A stretch of DNA of 64,000 nucleotides from Limnochordaceae bacterium (GCA_014896305.1 JADBKQ010000005.1:76381-140380), one strand, 5' to 3'. Shown: positions 37,408 to 46,599, numbered from the stretch's first letter. Notes: generated by a model not told the origin, from the sequence alone. Numbers and translations: made by a program.

Positions 37408-38501
37408 GCCTGCGCCGCCTCGAGTTGAGCCCGCTGGTCGGCCGCCTGCAGGGCATCGGTCAGCTCGTCGAGATCTCCATCCAGGATACTCTGCAGCCGA
37501 TAGAGCGTCAGACCGATGCGATGATCGGTCACCCGCCCCTGGGGGAAGTTGTACGTCCGGATTCGTTCGCTGCGATCTCCGGTGCCGACCTGGTGGCGGC
37601 GGTTGGCCTCGATCTGTTGCGCCTGCGCCTGGCGAGCCCGATCCAAGAGCCGGGCCCGTAGCACTCGCAACGCTTTCTCCCGGTTCTTCAACTGGGAACG
37701 TTCATCCTGACAGGTGACCACTAACCCCGTGGGCAGGTGAGTGACCCGGACCGCGGAATCCGTCGTGTTGACCGACTGTCCCCCGTGGCCGGTGGAACGA
37801 TACACATCCCAGTGGAGGTCCTCCGGATTGATCTCCACCTCCACCTCCTCTGCCTCCGGCAGCACCGCCACCGTCGCCGTGGACGTATGGATCCGGCCGC
37901 TCGCTTCCGTCTCCGGCACGCGCTGGACCCGGTGCACCCCGCTTTCGTACTTCAGCCGGCTGTAGGCGCCCTTCCCGTCGATCATGAGCACGATCTCTTT
38001 GAAGCCTCCCAGCTCCGTCTGGTTGGCATCCACCAACTCCACTCGCCAGCCTTTCCGTTCGGCGTAGTGCGTGTACATGCGGACCAGATCGGCGGCGAAC
38101 AGGGCGGCCTCCTCGCCCCCTGTCCCGGCGCGGATCTCCAGCATCACGTTGCGGGAGTCATTCGGATCCTTTGGCACCAGGAGCTGGCGCAGCTCTTGTT
38201 CCAGCTGCTCCTGCTCTCTCTCCAGGGCCTGACTCTCCTCATGGGCTAACTCCCGCAGCTCCGGCTCCTCCCCGCTACTGGACAGTTCACGCGCCTCCCG
38301 CAGGTCCTGCTCCACCTTCTGGAGGCGGCGCCACCGCTCTACCACCGGCTCCAGATCGGCCGCCTCTTTGGCCAACTGCCGGTACCGTTCCGCGTCGCCC
38401 AAGACCGCCGGATCTGCTAGCTGCCGTTGCACCTCTTCATATCGCTCCTGCATCCCCACCAACGTGTTTCTCCATTGTGCTTGCGCAGAGGGTTCACCCA
38501 A
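37404..38501 (-). CDS. prfA: Peptide chain release factor 1
   Basis: Recognises UAA and UAG stop codons and triggers peptide release; 365 residues. The GGQ motif lies in [17 protein letters not shown] near residue 237, and the stop-codon-reading tripeptide region in [14 protein letters not shown] near residue 195. The N-terminal helical domain is normal. It overlaps prmC by 4 bases and the tdk stop by 8 bases, so tdk-prfA-prmC-sua5 form one operon. Confidence 0.97.
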   Translation of the reverse strand: MGEPSAQAQWRNTLVGMQERYEEVQRQLADPAVLGDAERYRQLAKEAADLEPVVERWRRLQKVEQDLREARELSSSGEEPELRELAHEESQALEREQEQLEQELRQLLVPKDPNDSRNVMLEIRAGTGGEEAALFAADLVRMYTHYAERKGWRVELVDANQTELGGFKEIVLMIDGKGAYSRLKYESGVHRVQRVPETEASGRIHTSTATVAVLPEAEEVEVEINPEDLHWDVYRSTGHGGQSVNTTDSAVRVTHLPTGLVVTCQDERSQLKNREKALRVLRARLLDRARQAQAQQIEANRRHQVGTGDRSERIRTYNFPQGRVTDHRIGLTLYRLQSILDGDLDELTDALQAADQRAQLEAAQA

Positions 38502-39129
38502 CTTGTCTCCCCCCTTCCTGTGAGATCACCGATTCGACTTTCCCCGCCCACGGGTTCGGGGGAGCATCCAGCACCTCATGGCAACGACGACAGCGGGCCT
38601 GGTAAATCTCGCTCGCCCCGACCAGGATCACCGGATCGTGAAAGCTGGCCGGTCGCCCATTGATCAGTCGCTGGGTCCGACTGGCCGGCTGGCCACAACA
38701 GACGCAGATGGCGTTGAGCTTCGTCACCTCTTCAGCTACGCAGGCCAGCACCGGCACTGACCCGAACGGCTGCCCCCGAAAATCGGTGTCCAGACCGGCG
38801 ACGATCACTCGCCGCCCCTGATCGGCCAAAGCCTGGCAGATCGGAACGATCTCCGGCCCAAAAAACTGCACCTCGTCGATGGCCACCACTTCCGTGGCCG
38901 GCTCAAGCCATTGCAAAATCTCCGCGGCGTCGCTGACCGGCACCGCTTCGATGCGATCCCCGTCGTGGGAAACCACATCCCCCAACGAATAGCGCTGGTC
39001 GAGAGCGGGTTTGAAAACCTGCACCCGCTGGCGGGCGATGCGGGCCCGCTTGACCCGCCGGATCAGCTCTTCCGATTTCCCGGAAAACATGCTCCCCATG
39101 ATGAGCTCCACCCGTCCTGCCGTCGGCAC
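38494..39129 (-). CDS. tdk: Thymidine kinase (type II)
   Basis: Phosphorylates thymidine in salvage; 211 residues. P-loop [15 protein letters not shown] near residue 11, [11 protein letters not shown] (Walker B) near 88, and the zinc lasso cysteines in CVCCG and CRRCHEV. I chose the GTG at 39129, 8 bases after GGAGG; an ATG five codons upstream lacks a site. It lies 46 bases after the unrecognised 510-residue gene and overlaps prfA. Confidence 0.94.
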   Translation of the reverse strand: MPTAGRVELIMGSMFSGKSEELIRRVKRARIARQRVQVFKPALDQRYSLGDVVSHDGDRIEAVPVSDAAEILQWLEPATEVVAIDEVQFFGPEIVPICQALADQGRRVIVAGLDTDFRGQPFGSVPVLACVAEEVTKLNAICVCCGQPASRTQRLINGRPASFHDPVILVGASEIYQARCRRCHEVLDAPPNPWAGKVESVISQEGGRQVG

Positions 39130-39175
39130 CTCTGCAGCCTCCATCTCTGTCGATCGGTGCCGACCTCGCAGCACC

Positions 39176-40708
39176 CTAAGGGTCGAACCCGGCTGCGAAT
39201 AGTTCTGGCACCAGGCGCGGGTCATACCCGCTGTCCATATTGAGCAGCGCCGCTTGCAGGCTGCGCCGAGCCATCCAGCGCGCCAGCGGATGCCGCCCCA
39301 GCGCGTCTGAACGCCAGTGAAGCCAGGCCCAAACCGCTTCCTGCCGCGCCCGTATCCAGCCCGCCTGGCGGTAGAAGTCGGCCAGCCTCGCCAAACGGTG
39401 TTTCCACTCGTTGAACTGCGGCACCAGTACCCGTTGCACCACCAGGGCTTCGGCCCGGCTCCAGGAAAGCCGGCCGGTCGCCAGTGCGTCCGCCAGGTCG
39501 TACACCGCCGGATCCACGCTGAACCAATCCTCGTACTCGGGCAGGCGCGCCAGCCTGCCGCCAGCCCCTCGTCGGCCCCACCGGCGCTCCCCCGAAGAGA
39601 GCGCCGGGGCGTACGGGCGTGGCGGCCACTCCTCCAACCCGACCTGCTGCCGCCAATACTGATACGACAACGGCCAGAAAGGCCCTGCTCGTTGGGCGGT
39701 CCACAACGCGTCCTGCACCAGCCGTACCGCGAAGAATTCACTGGCGTGTACCAGTACCCGCCCGTACGCAGCTAGTCCAGCGACAAGTCGTCGCCAGCCG
39801 CGAGGGGAGAGGGCTCGCAATCCAAAGACGCGCCGGACTCCAGTCTCCGACTGTAGCAGAAAAAAGAGCGCCCGGAAAGGTCCGCCGTCGCCAGCCGCCG
39901 GATCGCGATACGCCAGCCAGATCGCCTGAAATCCTGCCCCATCCGGGGGAGTCACTACCGCGTCCTCGTACCGCAAAACGGGCGACGAGCGGACCGTGGG
40001 GGCGGAGCGCCCCGTTGCCAGTTCGGCCAGGATCGAGGCGGCTGCCGGGCCGCCCAACTTGGCCAGGCTGGCCACCGCTGCCTGCGCCACCTCTTTTTCC
40101 GGCGACCGGGCCAGGGCCGCCAGCAGGCCGAGGGCTACCGCCCGGGGCCGCGTCACTCCCCCCAATTGCGTGGCATACGCTGCCTGTGTTGTCGCGGTGG
40201 CCCGTTCCAGCTCATCCAGTAACTGCTGCATGACTTCTTCGGACTGACCGGCGATTTCCAGGACCCGTTCAAACGCCTGGCGGGCGGAGGTCAATGGGTC
40301 CGCCAGAATCTCTGCCCACGGGATCTCATGAGGATCGATCCCGTAGACGTCCAGGACCGGAATCAAAGCCAATTTGGTCTCATCCCTCACCTGGGGGTCC
40401 GTCAGCAGATCTTCCCATACTTCCCAGGGTACGGGCTCCTCGAGCTGCAACAAGAGCCTGCTGATCACAGAGATCAGCTCGGGTGAACCCGTCCGGAGCT
40501 TCTCCAAACATACCGGCAGCAGGTGGCGGTGCCAACGCAGCAACCGCTCCTGCAGCCGGCGCTCTGCGGCGGCACCCAGCCGCCCGGAGGCCAGCTGTTC
40601 CAAGGCGTCAGCAACTTTGCGGCGGGCCAGGAGCTGGTAGTTCACACGGGTCGAAAGAGCGGCCAGGCGCCGGGTCGCAGCAGTTGGTGGCGGCAGCGGG
40701 GTCCGCAT
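39176..40708 (-). CDS. Unrecognised 510-residue helical protein with possible HEAT-like repeats
   Basis: I do not recognise this protein. It has 510 residues, no signal peptide or membrane segment, and is rich in Ala, Leu, Arg and Trp. Alternating helix-like stretches around residues 75-245 (for example [19 protein letters not shown] followed by [19 protein letters not shown]) look like HEAT repeats. The second half is Trp/Tyr/Arg-rich ([37 protein letters not shown]) and could be a separate domain. The start follows GGGGGAGGG; the 55 codons upstream cross a terminator hairpin. It is probably cotranscribed with tdk. Confidence 0.75.
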   Translation of the reverse strand: MRTPLPPPTAATRRLAALSTRVNYQLLARRKVADALEQLASGRLGAAAERRLQERLLRWHRHLLPVCLEKLRTGSPELISVISRLLLQLEEPVPWEVWEDLLTDPQVRDETKLALIPVLDVYGIDPHEIPWAEILADPLTSARQAFERVLEIAGQSEEVMQQLLDELERATATTQAAYATQLGGVTRPRAVALGLLAALARSPEKEVAQAAVASLAKLGGPAAASILAELATGRSAPTVRSSPVLRYEDAVVTPPDGAGFQAIWLAYRDPAAGDGGPFRALFFLLQSETGVRRVFGLRALSPRGWRRLVAGLAAYGRVLVHASEFFAVRLVQDALWTAQRAGPFWPLSYQYWRQQVGLEEWPPRPYAPALSSGERRWGRRGAGGRLARLPEYEDWFSVDPAVYDLADALATGRLSWSRAEALVVQRVLVPQFNEWKHRLARLADFYRQAGWIRARQEAVWAWLHWRSDALGRHPLARWMARRSLQAALLNMDSGYDPRLVPELFAAGFDP

Positions 40709-40732
40709 TTCCCTCCCCCCTGACAAATGAAA

Positions 40733-40751
40733 GCCCCCGCGCGGCGGGGGC
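40733..40751 (-). terminator. Terminator ahead of the 510-residue gene
   Basis: A perfect GCCCCCGC/GCGGGGGC stem with a 3-base loop, then TTTCATTT in the minus direction. It lies about 97 bases after the 95-residue gene and directly ahead of the next start (25 bases), so it could also act as an attenuator. Confidence 0.6.
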
Positions 40752-40847
40752 CTTCTGGGTTCACGCGCCCTGACGTGCCAGGTCAGAAGTCCGGTAGCCA
40801 TCGCTACAGGGACGAATGGACGGCAAACCGATCGAGTTCCCTCTCGC

Positions 40848-41135
40848 TCAGTAGTACCCGCCCAAGTCCTCATCGGCTTGCTTTTGCGCCCGCCGGAAAG
40901 CGCTCACCAAATCTTCCAACCGCAAGCGTCGCTTGTGCTGCAACGCCTCGACCTGCTCTTCTTCCAGACTGAGGCCCAACTCGTCCTGGAGCAGCGATAG
41001 CATCTCCTCTCGTTCCCCTGGAGTGAGTTCGCTTAGATCGCTGTCGCCCCCGCGCGCCGTCAGCAGATACTCCTGCGTAATGCGCTCCACTTCGCCGGCC
41101 AGCATCTCCGGGGTTCCCGCTTCGAATATGTTCAT
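40848..41135 (-). CDS. Unrecognised 95-residue acidic helical protein
   Basis: I do not recognise it. It has 95 residues, mostly helical and strongly charged: Glu/Leu-rich in the middle (PGEREEMLSLLQDELGLS) and Lys/Arg-rich toward the end (HKRRLRLEDLVSAFRRAQK), ending DLGGYY. A short coiled coil is likely; no membrane segment. The ATG at 41135 has GGAGGG 7 bases ahead. A 9-base inverted repeat lies in its leader. It has its own terminator and is divergent from dinB. Confidence 0.7.
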   Translation of the reverse strand: MNIFEAGTPEMLAGEVERITQEYLLTARGGDSDLSELTPGEREEMLSLLQDELGLSLEEEQVEALQHKRRLRLEDLVSAFRRAQKQADEDLGGYY

Positions 41136-41164
41136 CGTAGAGCCCTCCAGCGACACGATCTCCC

Positions 41165-41187
41165 GCAGGTAGCTGGCGGCTACCTGC
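41165..41187 (-). repeat. Perfect dyad in the leader of the 95-residue gene
   Basis: GCAGGTAGC, 5 bases, GCTACCTGC: a perfect 9-base inverted repeat 30 bases ahead of the start codon. It may be a regulator's operator or a leader hairpin. No T-run follows. Confidence 0.45.
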
Positions 41188-41266
41188 AGGCGGTGATTTA
41201 CCGCTGGCCCATAGGTTGCCCCTGAGCTGGGGGGCTATGACGGATTCGAGCAAGTTCGCGAGGGTA

Positions 41267-41303
41267 TGGTATGATCGAGAGGAGAGAGGAGTACGTGTGT
41301 TCG
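41267..41303 (+). promoter_or_regulatory. Extended -10 promoter and LexA-box-like site of dinB
   Basis: TGGTATGAT (41267-41275) is an extended -10 element with only a weak -35. AGTACGTGTGTTCG (41290-41303) matches the Gram-positive SOS box CGAAC-RNRY-GTTCG at 12 of 14 positions and would lie at about +8 to +21. LexA control of dinB is common. Confidence 0.4.
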
Positions 41304-41365
41304 TCTTCACCCGTTGGGGCTCATTTGTGCGGTTTGAGCCGATCTCTTGAGACAGGGAGGCCCGT

Positions 41366-42556
41366 ATGCACGTCCCGCAACCCGCCCGCCTGGTCGCCCA
41401 CGTCGACATGGATGCCTTCTTCGCTTCCATCGAGACGCGCGACCATCCGCAGTGGCAAGGCAAACCCCTCATCGTCGCTGGCCATACGAATGACCGGCGG
41501 GGCGTAGTCTCTACCGCTAACTATGAAGCCCGGCGCTTCGGTGTTCACTCAGCCCAACCGCTGGCCCAGGCACGCCGGCTCTGTCCCGCTGCCCGGGTGG
41601 TCAACGTAGACATTGCGCACTACACGGCCGTCTCAGACCAGGTATTTAACCTGTTGCGCCGGTTCACGCCGCTCGTGGAACCCGTCTCCATTGACGAGGC
41701 GTTTCTCGATCTGAGCGCCCACCCACTGGCCGAGCAGCCGGCGGAGCTGGGGCAAGCCATCAAAACCGCGATCCGAACCCAACTCGGGTTGACCGCTTCG
41801 GTGGGCCTCGCCCCCAACAAGGCTCTGGCCAAAATCGCTTCCGATTGGAACAAACCGGATGGTCTCCTGGTCATCCGCCCCGACCAGGTTGACTCTTTTC
41901 TGCTCCAACTGCCCCTGGAAAAAATCTGGGGCATCGGTCCGAAAACACTGGCCCGGCTCCGGCAGGCCGGCATCGACAGCGTAGCGAGACTGCGGCAGCT
42001 GGATGCGGGAGCCCTCCAACTCCTCCTGGGCAAGAGTAGCCTCTTCCTCTACGACCTAGTCCGGGGGATCGACCGGCGGCCGGTCGAACCCCGCAGCCCC
42101 GCCAAAAGCGTGGGCCGAGAGCTTACCTTCGCCCATGATATCCGTGGTCGACAGGCAGCGACACAGGTCCTGGCCGATCTCAGCCGGGCCGTGGCAGCCC
42201 GGCTTCGACAGGTGGGCCAATCCGGGCGCTCCCTGAGCCTTAAGGCTCGCTACCCCGATTTCGTCACAATAGAGCGAAGCCAGACCGTGCCCTGCCCCTT
42301 GCAGGACCCGCGGGACATGTATGCCTTGGCCTGCCTGTTGCTGGCACAACTACCAAGGCCCAACGGGCCTTTTCGCCTGTTGGGCCTGACCGTATCGGGC
42401 CTCTCCCCTTACGAACAACTCCCGCTTTTCGAACCGCTGCGTCAGCCGCCGCCCGCGCCGGCAGTGACCGCTACGCGCGCCGTTTCACCGGGACGTTCGT
42501 ATTGTGAACATAAGGGAACCGCTCCCGCTCCAGCTCCGCCCGCACCTCGCGGTTGA
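41366..42556 (+). CDS. dinB: DNA polymerase IV (Y family)
   Basis: Translesion DNA polymerase, 396 residues. Catalytic acids lie in VDMDAFFASIE (near residue 14) and SIDEAFLDL (near residue 108); the steric region VSTANYEARRFGVHS and the helix-hairpin-helix IWGIGPKTLARL are typical, as is the little-finger domain from about residue 235 (SPAKSVGRELTF). The C-terminal Pro/Ala tail lacks an obvious beta-clamp motif, though LPLF near residue 352 is a candidate. The ATG follows CAGGGAGG. Its end overlaps codY by 86 bases. Confidence 0.93.
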   Translation: MHVPQPARLVAHVDMDAFFASIETRDHPQWQGKPLIVAGHTNDRRGVVSTANYEARRFGVHSAQPLAQARRLCPAARVVNVDIAHYTAVSDQVFNLLRRFTPLVEPVSIDEAFLDLSAHPLAEQPAELGQAIKTAIRTQLGLTASVGLAPNKALAKIASDWNKPDGLLVIRPDQVDSFLLQLPLEKIWGIGPKTLARLRQAGIDSVARLRQLDAGALQLLLGKSSLFLYDLVRGIDRRPVEPRSPAKSVGRELTFAHDIRGRQAATQVLADLSRAVAARLRQVGQSGRSLSLKARYPDFVTIERSQTVPCPLQDPRDMYALACLLLAQLPRPNGPFRLLGLTVSGLSPYEQLPLFEPLRQPPPAPAVTATRAVSPGRSYCEHKGTAPAPAPPAPRG

Positions 42557-43268
42557 TGATCCGCAGGTACGTGCCTTTCATTCCCAGTGAACGGCTCTCG
42601 ATCACGTTGGCGGAAGCCAGCTTGCGCAAGGCATTGACGATCACGGAACGGGTAATTCCCGCCTGATCCGCGATCCGGCTGGCGACCAGCAACCCTTCGT
42701 CGCCGTCCAGCTCATCCAGGATTCTCTGCATCGCCACGATCTCGGAGTATGAAAGGCTGCGAATTGCGGAACGGGCCCGCCTCCGCTCTTCGACCTCTCC
42801 TTCTTCCTCCTCGTCGAGGGCATTGGCGATCGCTATCCCTGCCACCGTCCCGGCAAACTCCCCCAGAATCTCATCTTCCTGTGTGAACGGCCTGGATTGG
42901 CCCACCAAGAGAAGCGTACCAACCCGGCGTCCCATTCCGACGACCGGCACGATCATCGCCAGGTGGCCTACCAGACGGTCAGCCTCCGGACCCGAAGAGA
43001 TGGCGCCTACCTTGAGCAATACCTCGTTGACCTCCGCCGGCAAGTGCCGCTCGACCAGCCAGCCGGCATCAAACGAAGAGCTGTCCCAGCTGCCAGCGGG
43101 TGCGTACCCCAGCAGCTTCCCGGACTGGTTGATCACATACACGCTAGCACCCGGTGAGATCTCGGCCAGGCAGGCTGCCAGCTCATCGAAATCTACATCG
43201 GTGCCCTCCCTTTGGACAAGCTGCGCCAACCGAGAAACCCGTTTGTAGAGCACTTCCGTTCCCATCAA
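42471..43268 (-). CDS. codY: GTP-sensing global regulator CodY
   Basis: Global repressor of Bacillota that senses GTP and branched-chain amino acids and controls stationary-phase genes; 265 residues. The N-terminal GAF domain covers about residues 5-155 and the winged helix about 185-255, with the recognition region AGITRSVIVNALRKLASANV and SRSLGMKGTYLRIIN. The TTG at 43268 lies 9 bases after GGAGG; the next codon is ATG and is equally possible. It stands alone, away from xerC-hslVU, its neighbours in B. subtilis. Confidence 0.95.
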   Translation of the reverse strand: MMGTEVLYKRVSRLAQLVQREGTDVDFDELAACLAEISPGASVYVINQSGKLLGYAPAGSWDSSSFDAGWLVERHLPAEVNEVLLKVGAISSGPEADRLVGHLAMIVPVVGMGRRVGTLLLVGQSRPFTQEDEILGEFAGTVAGIAIANALDEEEEGEVEERRRARSAIRSLSYSEIVAMQRILDELDGDEGLLVASRIADQAGITRSVIVNALRKLASANVIESRSLGMKGTYLRIINREVRAELERERFPYVHNTNVPVKRRA

Positions 43269-43356
43269 TCCAGATAACCTCCGCTCCGGCGAGAGGAGTC
43301 GCGCCGGTCATATTACCAAGAAAATTACTCATTAACAAAATAGTCTCCTCGGTGGA

Positions 43357-43386
43357 ATTATACCGACGATCTCCTTGGCTTGTCAA
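43357..43386 (-). promoter_or_regulatory. Strong sigma-A promoter of codY
   Basis: Perfect TTGACA (43381-43386) and TATAAT (43357-43362), spaced by 18 bases. The leader is about 80 bases and AT-rich; it contains AATTTTC, half of a CodY box. The remainder of the 336-base spacer up to tRNA-Leu shows no gene. Confidence 0.8.
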
Positions 43387-43557
43387 TGAATCCGTCTGTT
43401 GGGTTTCGTATTCTCTGTCATTTTGTCCTCCCCTGCCTCGAACTACCTGGAGGATCATCGGTTTTTCTCGACCGGTTCGCACATGGTTGATGCCTCCAGC
43501 GACTAAGACGTTGCGGAACCCGCAGTTGCTTGACTCAGTCCCCTTGGCAAGAAGGGG

Positions 43558-43586
43558 TTGCGCGCGGCGCAGCGGCATGATAGAAT
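43558..43586 (+). promoter_or_regulatory. Promoter of tRNA-Leu
   Basis: TTGCGC (43558-43563), 17 bases, TAGAAT (43581-43586), ending 18 bases before the tRNA. Confidence 0.6.
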
Positions 43587-43604
43587 GACTCCCGTCAAGC
43601 CGGT

Positions 43605-43691
43605 GCCGAAGTGGTGGAATTGGCAGACGCGCTACATTCAGGGTGTAGTGGGCGAACGCCCGTGCGGGTTCAAATCCCGCCTTCGGCACCA
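43605..43691 (+). tRNA. tRNA-Leu (anticodon CAG)
   Basis: An 87-base class II tRNA. The acceptor stem GCCGAAG pairs with CTTCGGC, the anticodon loop TTCAGGG gives CAG, which reads CUG. A long variable arm (GGGCGAACGCCC) and a T-loop GTTCAAATC are clear, and CCA is encoded. A run of six T follows at 43694-43699. Confidence 0.97.
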
Positions 43692-43916
43692 ACTTTTTTA
43701 ACACCCGACTCAAGGTCACCCATACGTTGAGCCTCGTCAAGTAGTTAACGGGGTAAACGAGGAGAGCAGCGATGTCTGCTCATTTTTTGTATCCAGTCCG
43801 GCCAGTATCGGGCGTCCGTATCCGTCCTTGCAAAAGCATACTGCGACATCCGGCGGCATGGGCCGGTGCAGGTCGGTGCTCTGCCAGCAGGATGCGAAGA
43901 AGCGAGGGATCGAACG

Positions 43917-44237
43917 ATGCAGCTGCTCTTGGCCATCGTGGATGATGACGACGCGGGAGCACTGATGGACGCTCTCAGTCAAAAGCAGATCGGCGCCACC
44001 AAGCTGGCCAGCACCGGCGGGTTTCTCCTGCAGGGCAACACAACGCTCCTCATCGGAGTTGAGGATGCCCGCGTGCCGGAAGTGATCCAGTTGATCCGCA
44101 AGGTATCCGTCCGTCGCCGCATGGTTTTACCGGCCACCCCGGCCGAAGCGATCCCCCATGTGAGCCTGCCCATCGAGGTGGAAACGGGCGGCGCCATCAT
44201 CTTCGGGCTCGAAGTGGAGGCTTTCTATCGGATCTGA
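43917..44237 (+). CDS. darA: Cyclic di-AMP receptor DarA (PstA)
   Basis: PII-like trimeric protein that binds cyclic di-AMP, 106 residues. It shows the family start MQLLLAIVDDDDAGALMDAL, the GATKLASTGGFLLQGNTTLL motif around residues 26-45, which forms the nucleotide site, and RRRMVLP further on. The ATG has GAGGG about 8 bases ahead; earlier in-frame starts are unsupported. Its output partner is unknown in most species. The end overlaps folK by 13 bases. Confidence 0.92.
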   Translation: MQLLLAIVDDDDAGALMDALSQKQIGATKLASTGGFLLQGNTTLLIGVEDARVPEVIQLIRKVSVRRRMVLPATPAEAIPHVSLPIEVETGGAIIFGLEVEAFYRI

Positions 44238-44770
44238 ATACCGCCCCGCCAGGACGGCCCCGCCCAGCGATATACGCGTTGCTCCCGCCGCTCCTGGAGT
44301 CGTTGAATCCATTCCTCCACCGGCCGATCATGAATAGGCAATCCGGGAACGATTTCGGCCAGAGGCACCAGCACGAACAGCCGTTCCACTATCCGCTCGT
44401 GGGGAACGACCAGCGCGGGCTGGCTGCTTCGCCAGTTCGCCTGCCGCCACGGGTCTGCCGACCCCCACCAAACAACATCGATGTCGATCTCCCGTGGCCC
44501 CCAGCGAAAGGATGGACGACGCCCCACCCGCTGTTCAATGGCTTTCGCCACCTGCAATAGCCAGAGTGGCTGCCAGCCATCCGGGACTACCACGTCTGCG
44601 GCTGTGTTCAGGAAGGCGGGCTGCTCGGAAACTCCCAGCGGAGAAGTCTCATACAGGCTCGCCCACCGGACGACGCGCACGCCGGCTGCGTCCAGCTGGT
44701 CCAATGCCTGCAACAAGTAGCCTTGCCGGTCCCCCCGGTTGGAGCCGAGGCTCAGTAGGTAGTGGGCCAT
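44225..44770 (-). CDS. folK: HPPK, 6-hydroxymethyl-dihydropterin pyrophosphokinase
   Basis: Transfers pyrophosphate from ATP to 6-hydroxymethyl-7,8-dihydropterin in folate synthesis; 181 residues. Motifs are LLSLGSNRGDR at the start, PAFLNTAADV near residue 50, and the signature RWGPREIDIDVVWWG near residue 88, with VPHERIVERLFVLVPLAEI later. It overlaps the end of folP by 19 bases. The usual folB between them is absent. Confidence 0.95.
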   Translation of the reverse strand: MAHYLLSLGSNRGDRQGYLLQALDQLDAAGVRVVRWASLYETSPLGVSEQPAFLNTAADVVVPDGWQPLWLLQVAKAIEQRVGRRPSFRWGPREIDIDVVWWGSADPWRQANWRSSQPALVVPHERIVERLFVLVPLAEIVPGLPIHDRPVEEWIQRLQERREQRVYRWAGPSWRGGIQIR

Positions 44771-45705
44771 CCGCGCACCACCGCGTCGGCCATCCGCGCC
44801 ACCCGGACCATCGCCGCCACGTCATGCACCCGCACGATGTCGGCCCCGCCCGCGATGGCCAGAGCCACTGTAGCGGCAGTCCCCTCCAGCCGCTGATCGA
44901 CCGCCGTCCCCAGCACCAGCCCAATCGTGGACTTGCGGGAAGTACCGACCAGGACGGGTCGCCCCACCTGCTGCAATCGCCCCAACTCCCGCAGCAACGT
45001 CAAGTTTTGGGGAGCGGTCTTGCTGAAACCAAAACCCGGATCGATCACGATCCGGACCGGCTCGATCCCCTGTTCCTTCAGCTCGTCCACCCGCCCGGCA
45101 AGCCAGGAGGCTACCTCGCCGGTCACATCCCGGTAGTCGGTGAACTGCTGCATCGTGGCGGGCGTACCCCGCATGTGCATCACCACCAGGCCCGCCCCGG
45201 TCTGTCTGGCCACCTCGACCATACCGGGGTCAAAGGTCAACCCGGTGATGTCATTGATGATGCTCGCCCCCGCGTCCCACGCCTGCCGTGCTACCTTGGC
45301 CTTGCGCGTGTCCACGGAGATCTCCACGCCTGCTGGTAGCTGCCGGCGCAGTTCCGTAATCACCGGAATGACCCGCCGCACTTCTTCGTCTACTGGTACC
45401 GGCGGCGCTCCGGGACGGGTAGACTCCCCTCCCACGTCAATGATCTCCGCCCCTTGCTGGGCCATCTCCAGCCCATGCGCCACCGCCCGGCCGAGCTCTT
45501 GCCATAGCCCCCCGTCGGAAAAGGAGTCCGGCGTCACGTTCAAGATCCCCATGACAACGGTGTGGTCCAATACCCAGCTCCGGTCTCCTACCTGCCACCG
45601 GTAGGGCCGTCCGGCCGGCCACCCCGGCCTGAGCATCCGGGTTTGATCGTCTCCGACAGGGTTGGACAATCCTATGGCCTGCCGCTCCCGCACTGCATCT
45701 TTCAA
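44752..45705 (-). CDS. folP: Dihydropteroate synthase
   Basis: Condenses the pterin pyrophosphate with p-aminobenzoate; 317 residues. Signature motifs: MGILNVTPDSFSDGG near residue 50, EIIDVGGESTRPGA near 85, MHMRGTPATMQ near 177, and VLVGTSRKSTIG near 245. I chose the TTG at 45705: AGGAGG lies 9 bases ahead and the codon overlaps the upstream stop as TTGA. It has about 40 more residues than usual at the N-terminus. Confidence 0.95.
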   Translation of the reverse strand: MKDAVRERQAIGLSNPVGDDQTRMLRPGWPAGRPYRWQVGDRSWVLDHTVVMGILNVTPDSFSDGGLWQELGRAVAHGLEMAQQGAEIIDVGGESTRPGAPPVPVDEEVRRVIPVITELRRQLPAGVEISVDTRKAKVARQAWDAGASIINDITGLTFDPGMVEVARQTGAGLVVMHMRGTPATMQQFTDYRDVTGEVASWLAGRVDELKEQGIEPVRIVIDPGFGFSKTAPQNLTLLRELGRLQQVGRPVLVGTSRKSTIGLVLGTAVDQRLEGTAATVALAIAGGADIVRVHDVAAMVRVARMADAVVRGWPTTY

Positions 45706-46481
45706 CGGTCCATTCCTCCTAACCCACTGAGCACGCCGAAAAGAGCGGCGGCGTTGAGCGTGGCGTGAGCAACGACTCCGGGCCATAGCGACCGCGTCCG
45801 CTCGTATACCGCGGCGAGAATGAAACCGACCGCAAACAGGGCAAGCCACGCCGCCGCGTTCAAATGCAGAGTAGAAAAGAGAAGGCTGACCACCATGTTG
45901 CCCCATCCTGGCCCCCAGCGGGCCCGGCAAGCCGGATACACCACGCCCCGAAACCAGAACTCTTCGGCCAGCGGACCGATCCCTACCAGCACCACCGCCA
46001 GAAGATAGCGTTGCTCCGGTGTCCGTACCATAGAGACCATCTGGACCACAGGGTCACTCGCTTCCGACAGGACCCGGGCTGCCACCGCTCCACCCCGCAC
46101 GGCCGCCACCACGATGAACGTGAGGGCGCTGGCTAAGGTCTCCGCCAGCAGGAGGCCGAACCCCGCCACCACGCCATACAGGAGCCACCGCCAGAGCGGC
46201 CCGTCCACCCCCAGCCAACCGCCCAAGCTGTCCGGAGTCGCATGCAAGCGGGCCTGTACCAGGCGAATGGCCAACCCGATCAGCGCCACCTCTTGCAGCG
46301 TCGCTGACCACAGGAGCAGTGGTCCGGGCTGTTCGCGGCCGTATACCCAGGACGCCAGTGCCCCCACCAGTGCCGGCACGACCGCCAGTCCGATGACGGT
46401 ACCCCCCACCACGTCCACCAGCTGAACTCGGCGCCACGCCGGGGAGCGGAGGCCGGGGCGGTCCCCACCCGGGGACTCCAC
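45702..46481 (-). CDS. CPBP family intramembrane metalloprotease-like protein
   Basis: Membrane protein of 259 residues with seven or eight membrane segments, of the CPBP (Abi/CAAX protease) family. Motifs in the last third are complete: AEEFWFRG (EExxxR), FSTLHLN (FxxxH) and HATLN (HxxxN). Members process prenylated peptides, bacteriocin-related products or anti-sigma factors, or have no known substrate; nothing here tells which. The GTG start has a weak ribosome site. It is coupled to folP and probably cotranscribed with guaB. Confidence 0.85.
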   Translation of the reverse strand: MESPGGDRPGLRSPAWRRVQLVDVVGGTVIGLAVVPALVGALASWVYGREQPGPLLLWSATLQEVALIGLAIRLVQARLHATPDSLGGWLGVDGPLWRWLLYGVVAGFGLLLAETLASALTFIVVAAVRGGAVAARVLSEASDPVVQMVSMVRTPEQRYLLAVVLVGIGPLAEEFWFRGVVYPACRARWGPGWGNMVVSLLFSTLHLNAAAWLALFAVGFILAAVYERTRSLWPGVVAHATLNAAALFGVLSGLGGMDR

Positions 46482-46599
46482 AGGTCCGGGAGCAGGGAAC
46501 GGCGTCGACGACCCCGAAGTGCTGGGCTGTTCAAGAGGCGCTGCCGGTGGAACAGGCGGTTCACCCGTTGCAGACGGCTGCCCACCTTCGGGAGCTGGG

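Noticed and set aside
43694-43699. T-run after tRNA-Leu as a separate terminator
   Set aside because: No hairpin other than the tRNA itself precedes it, so I mention it only with the tRNA.
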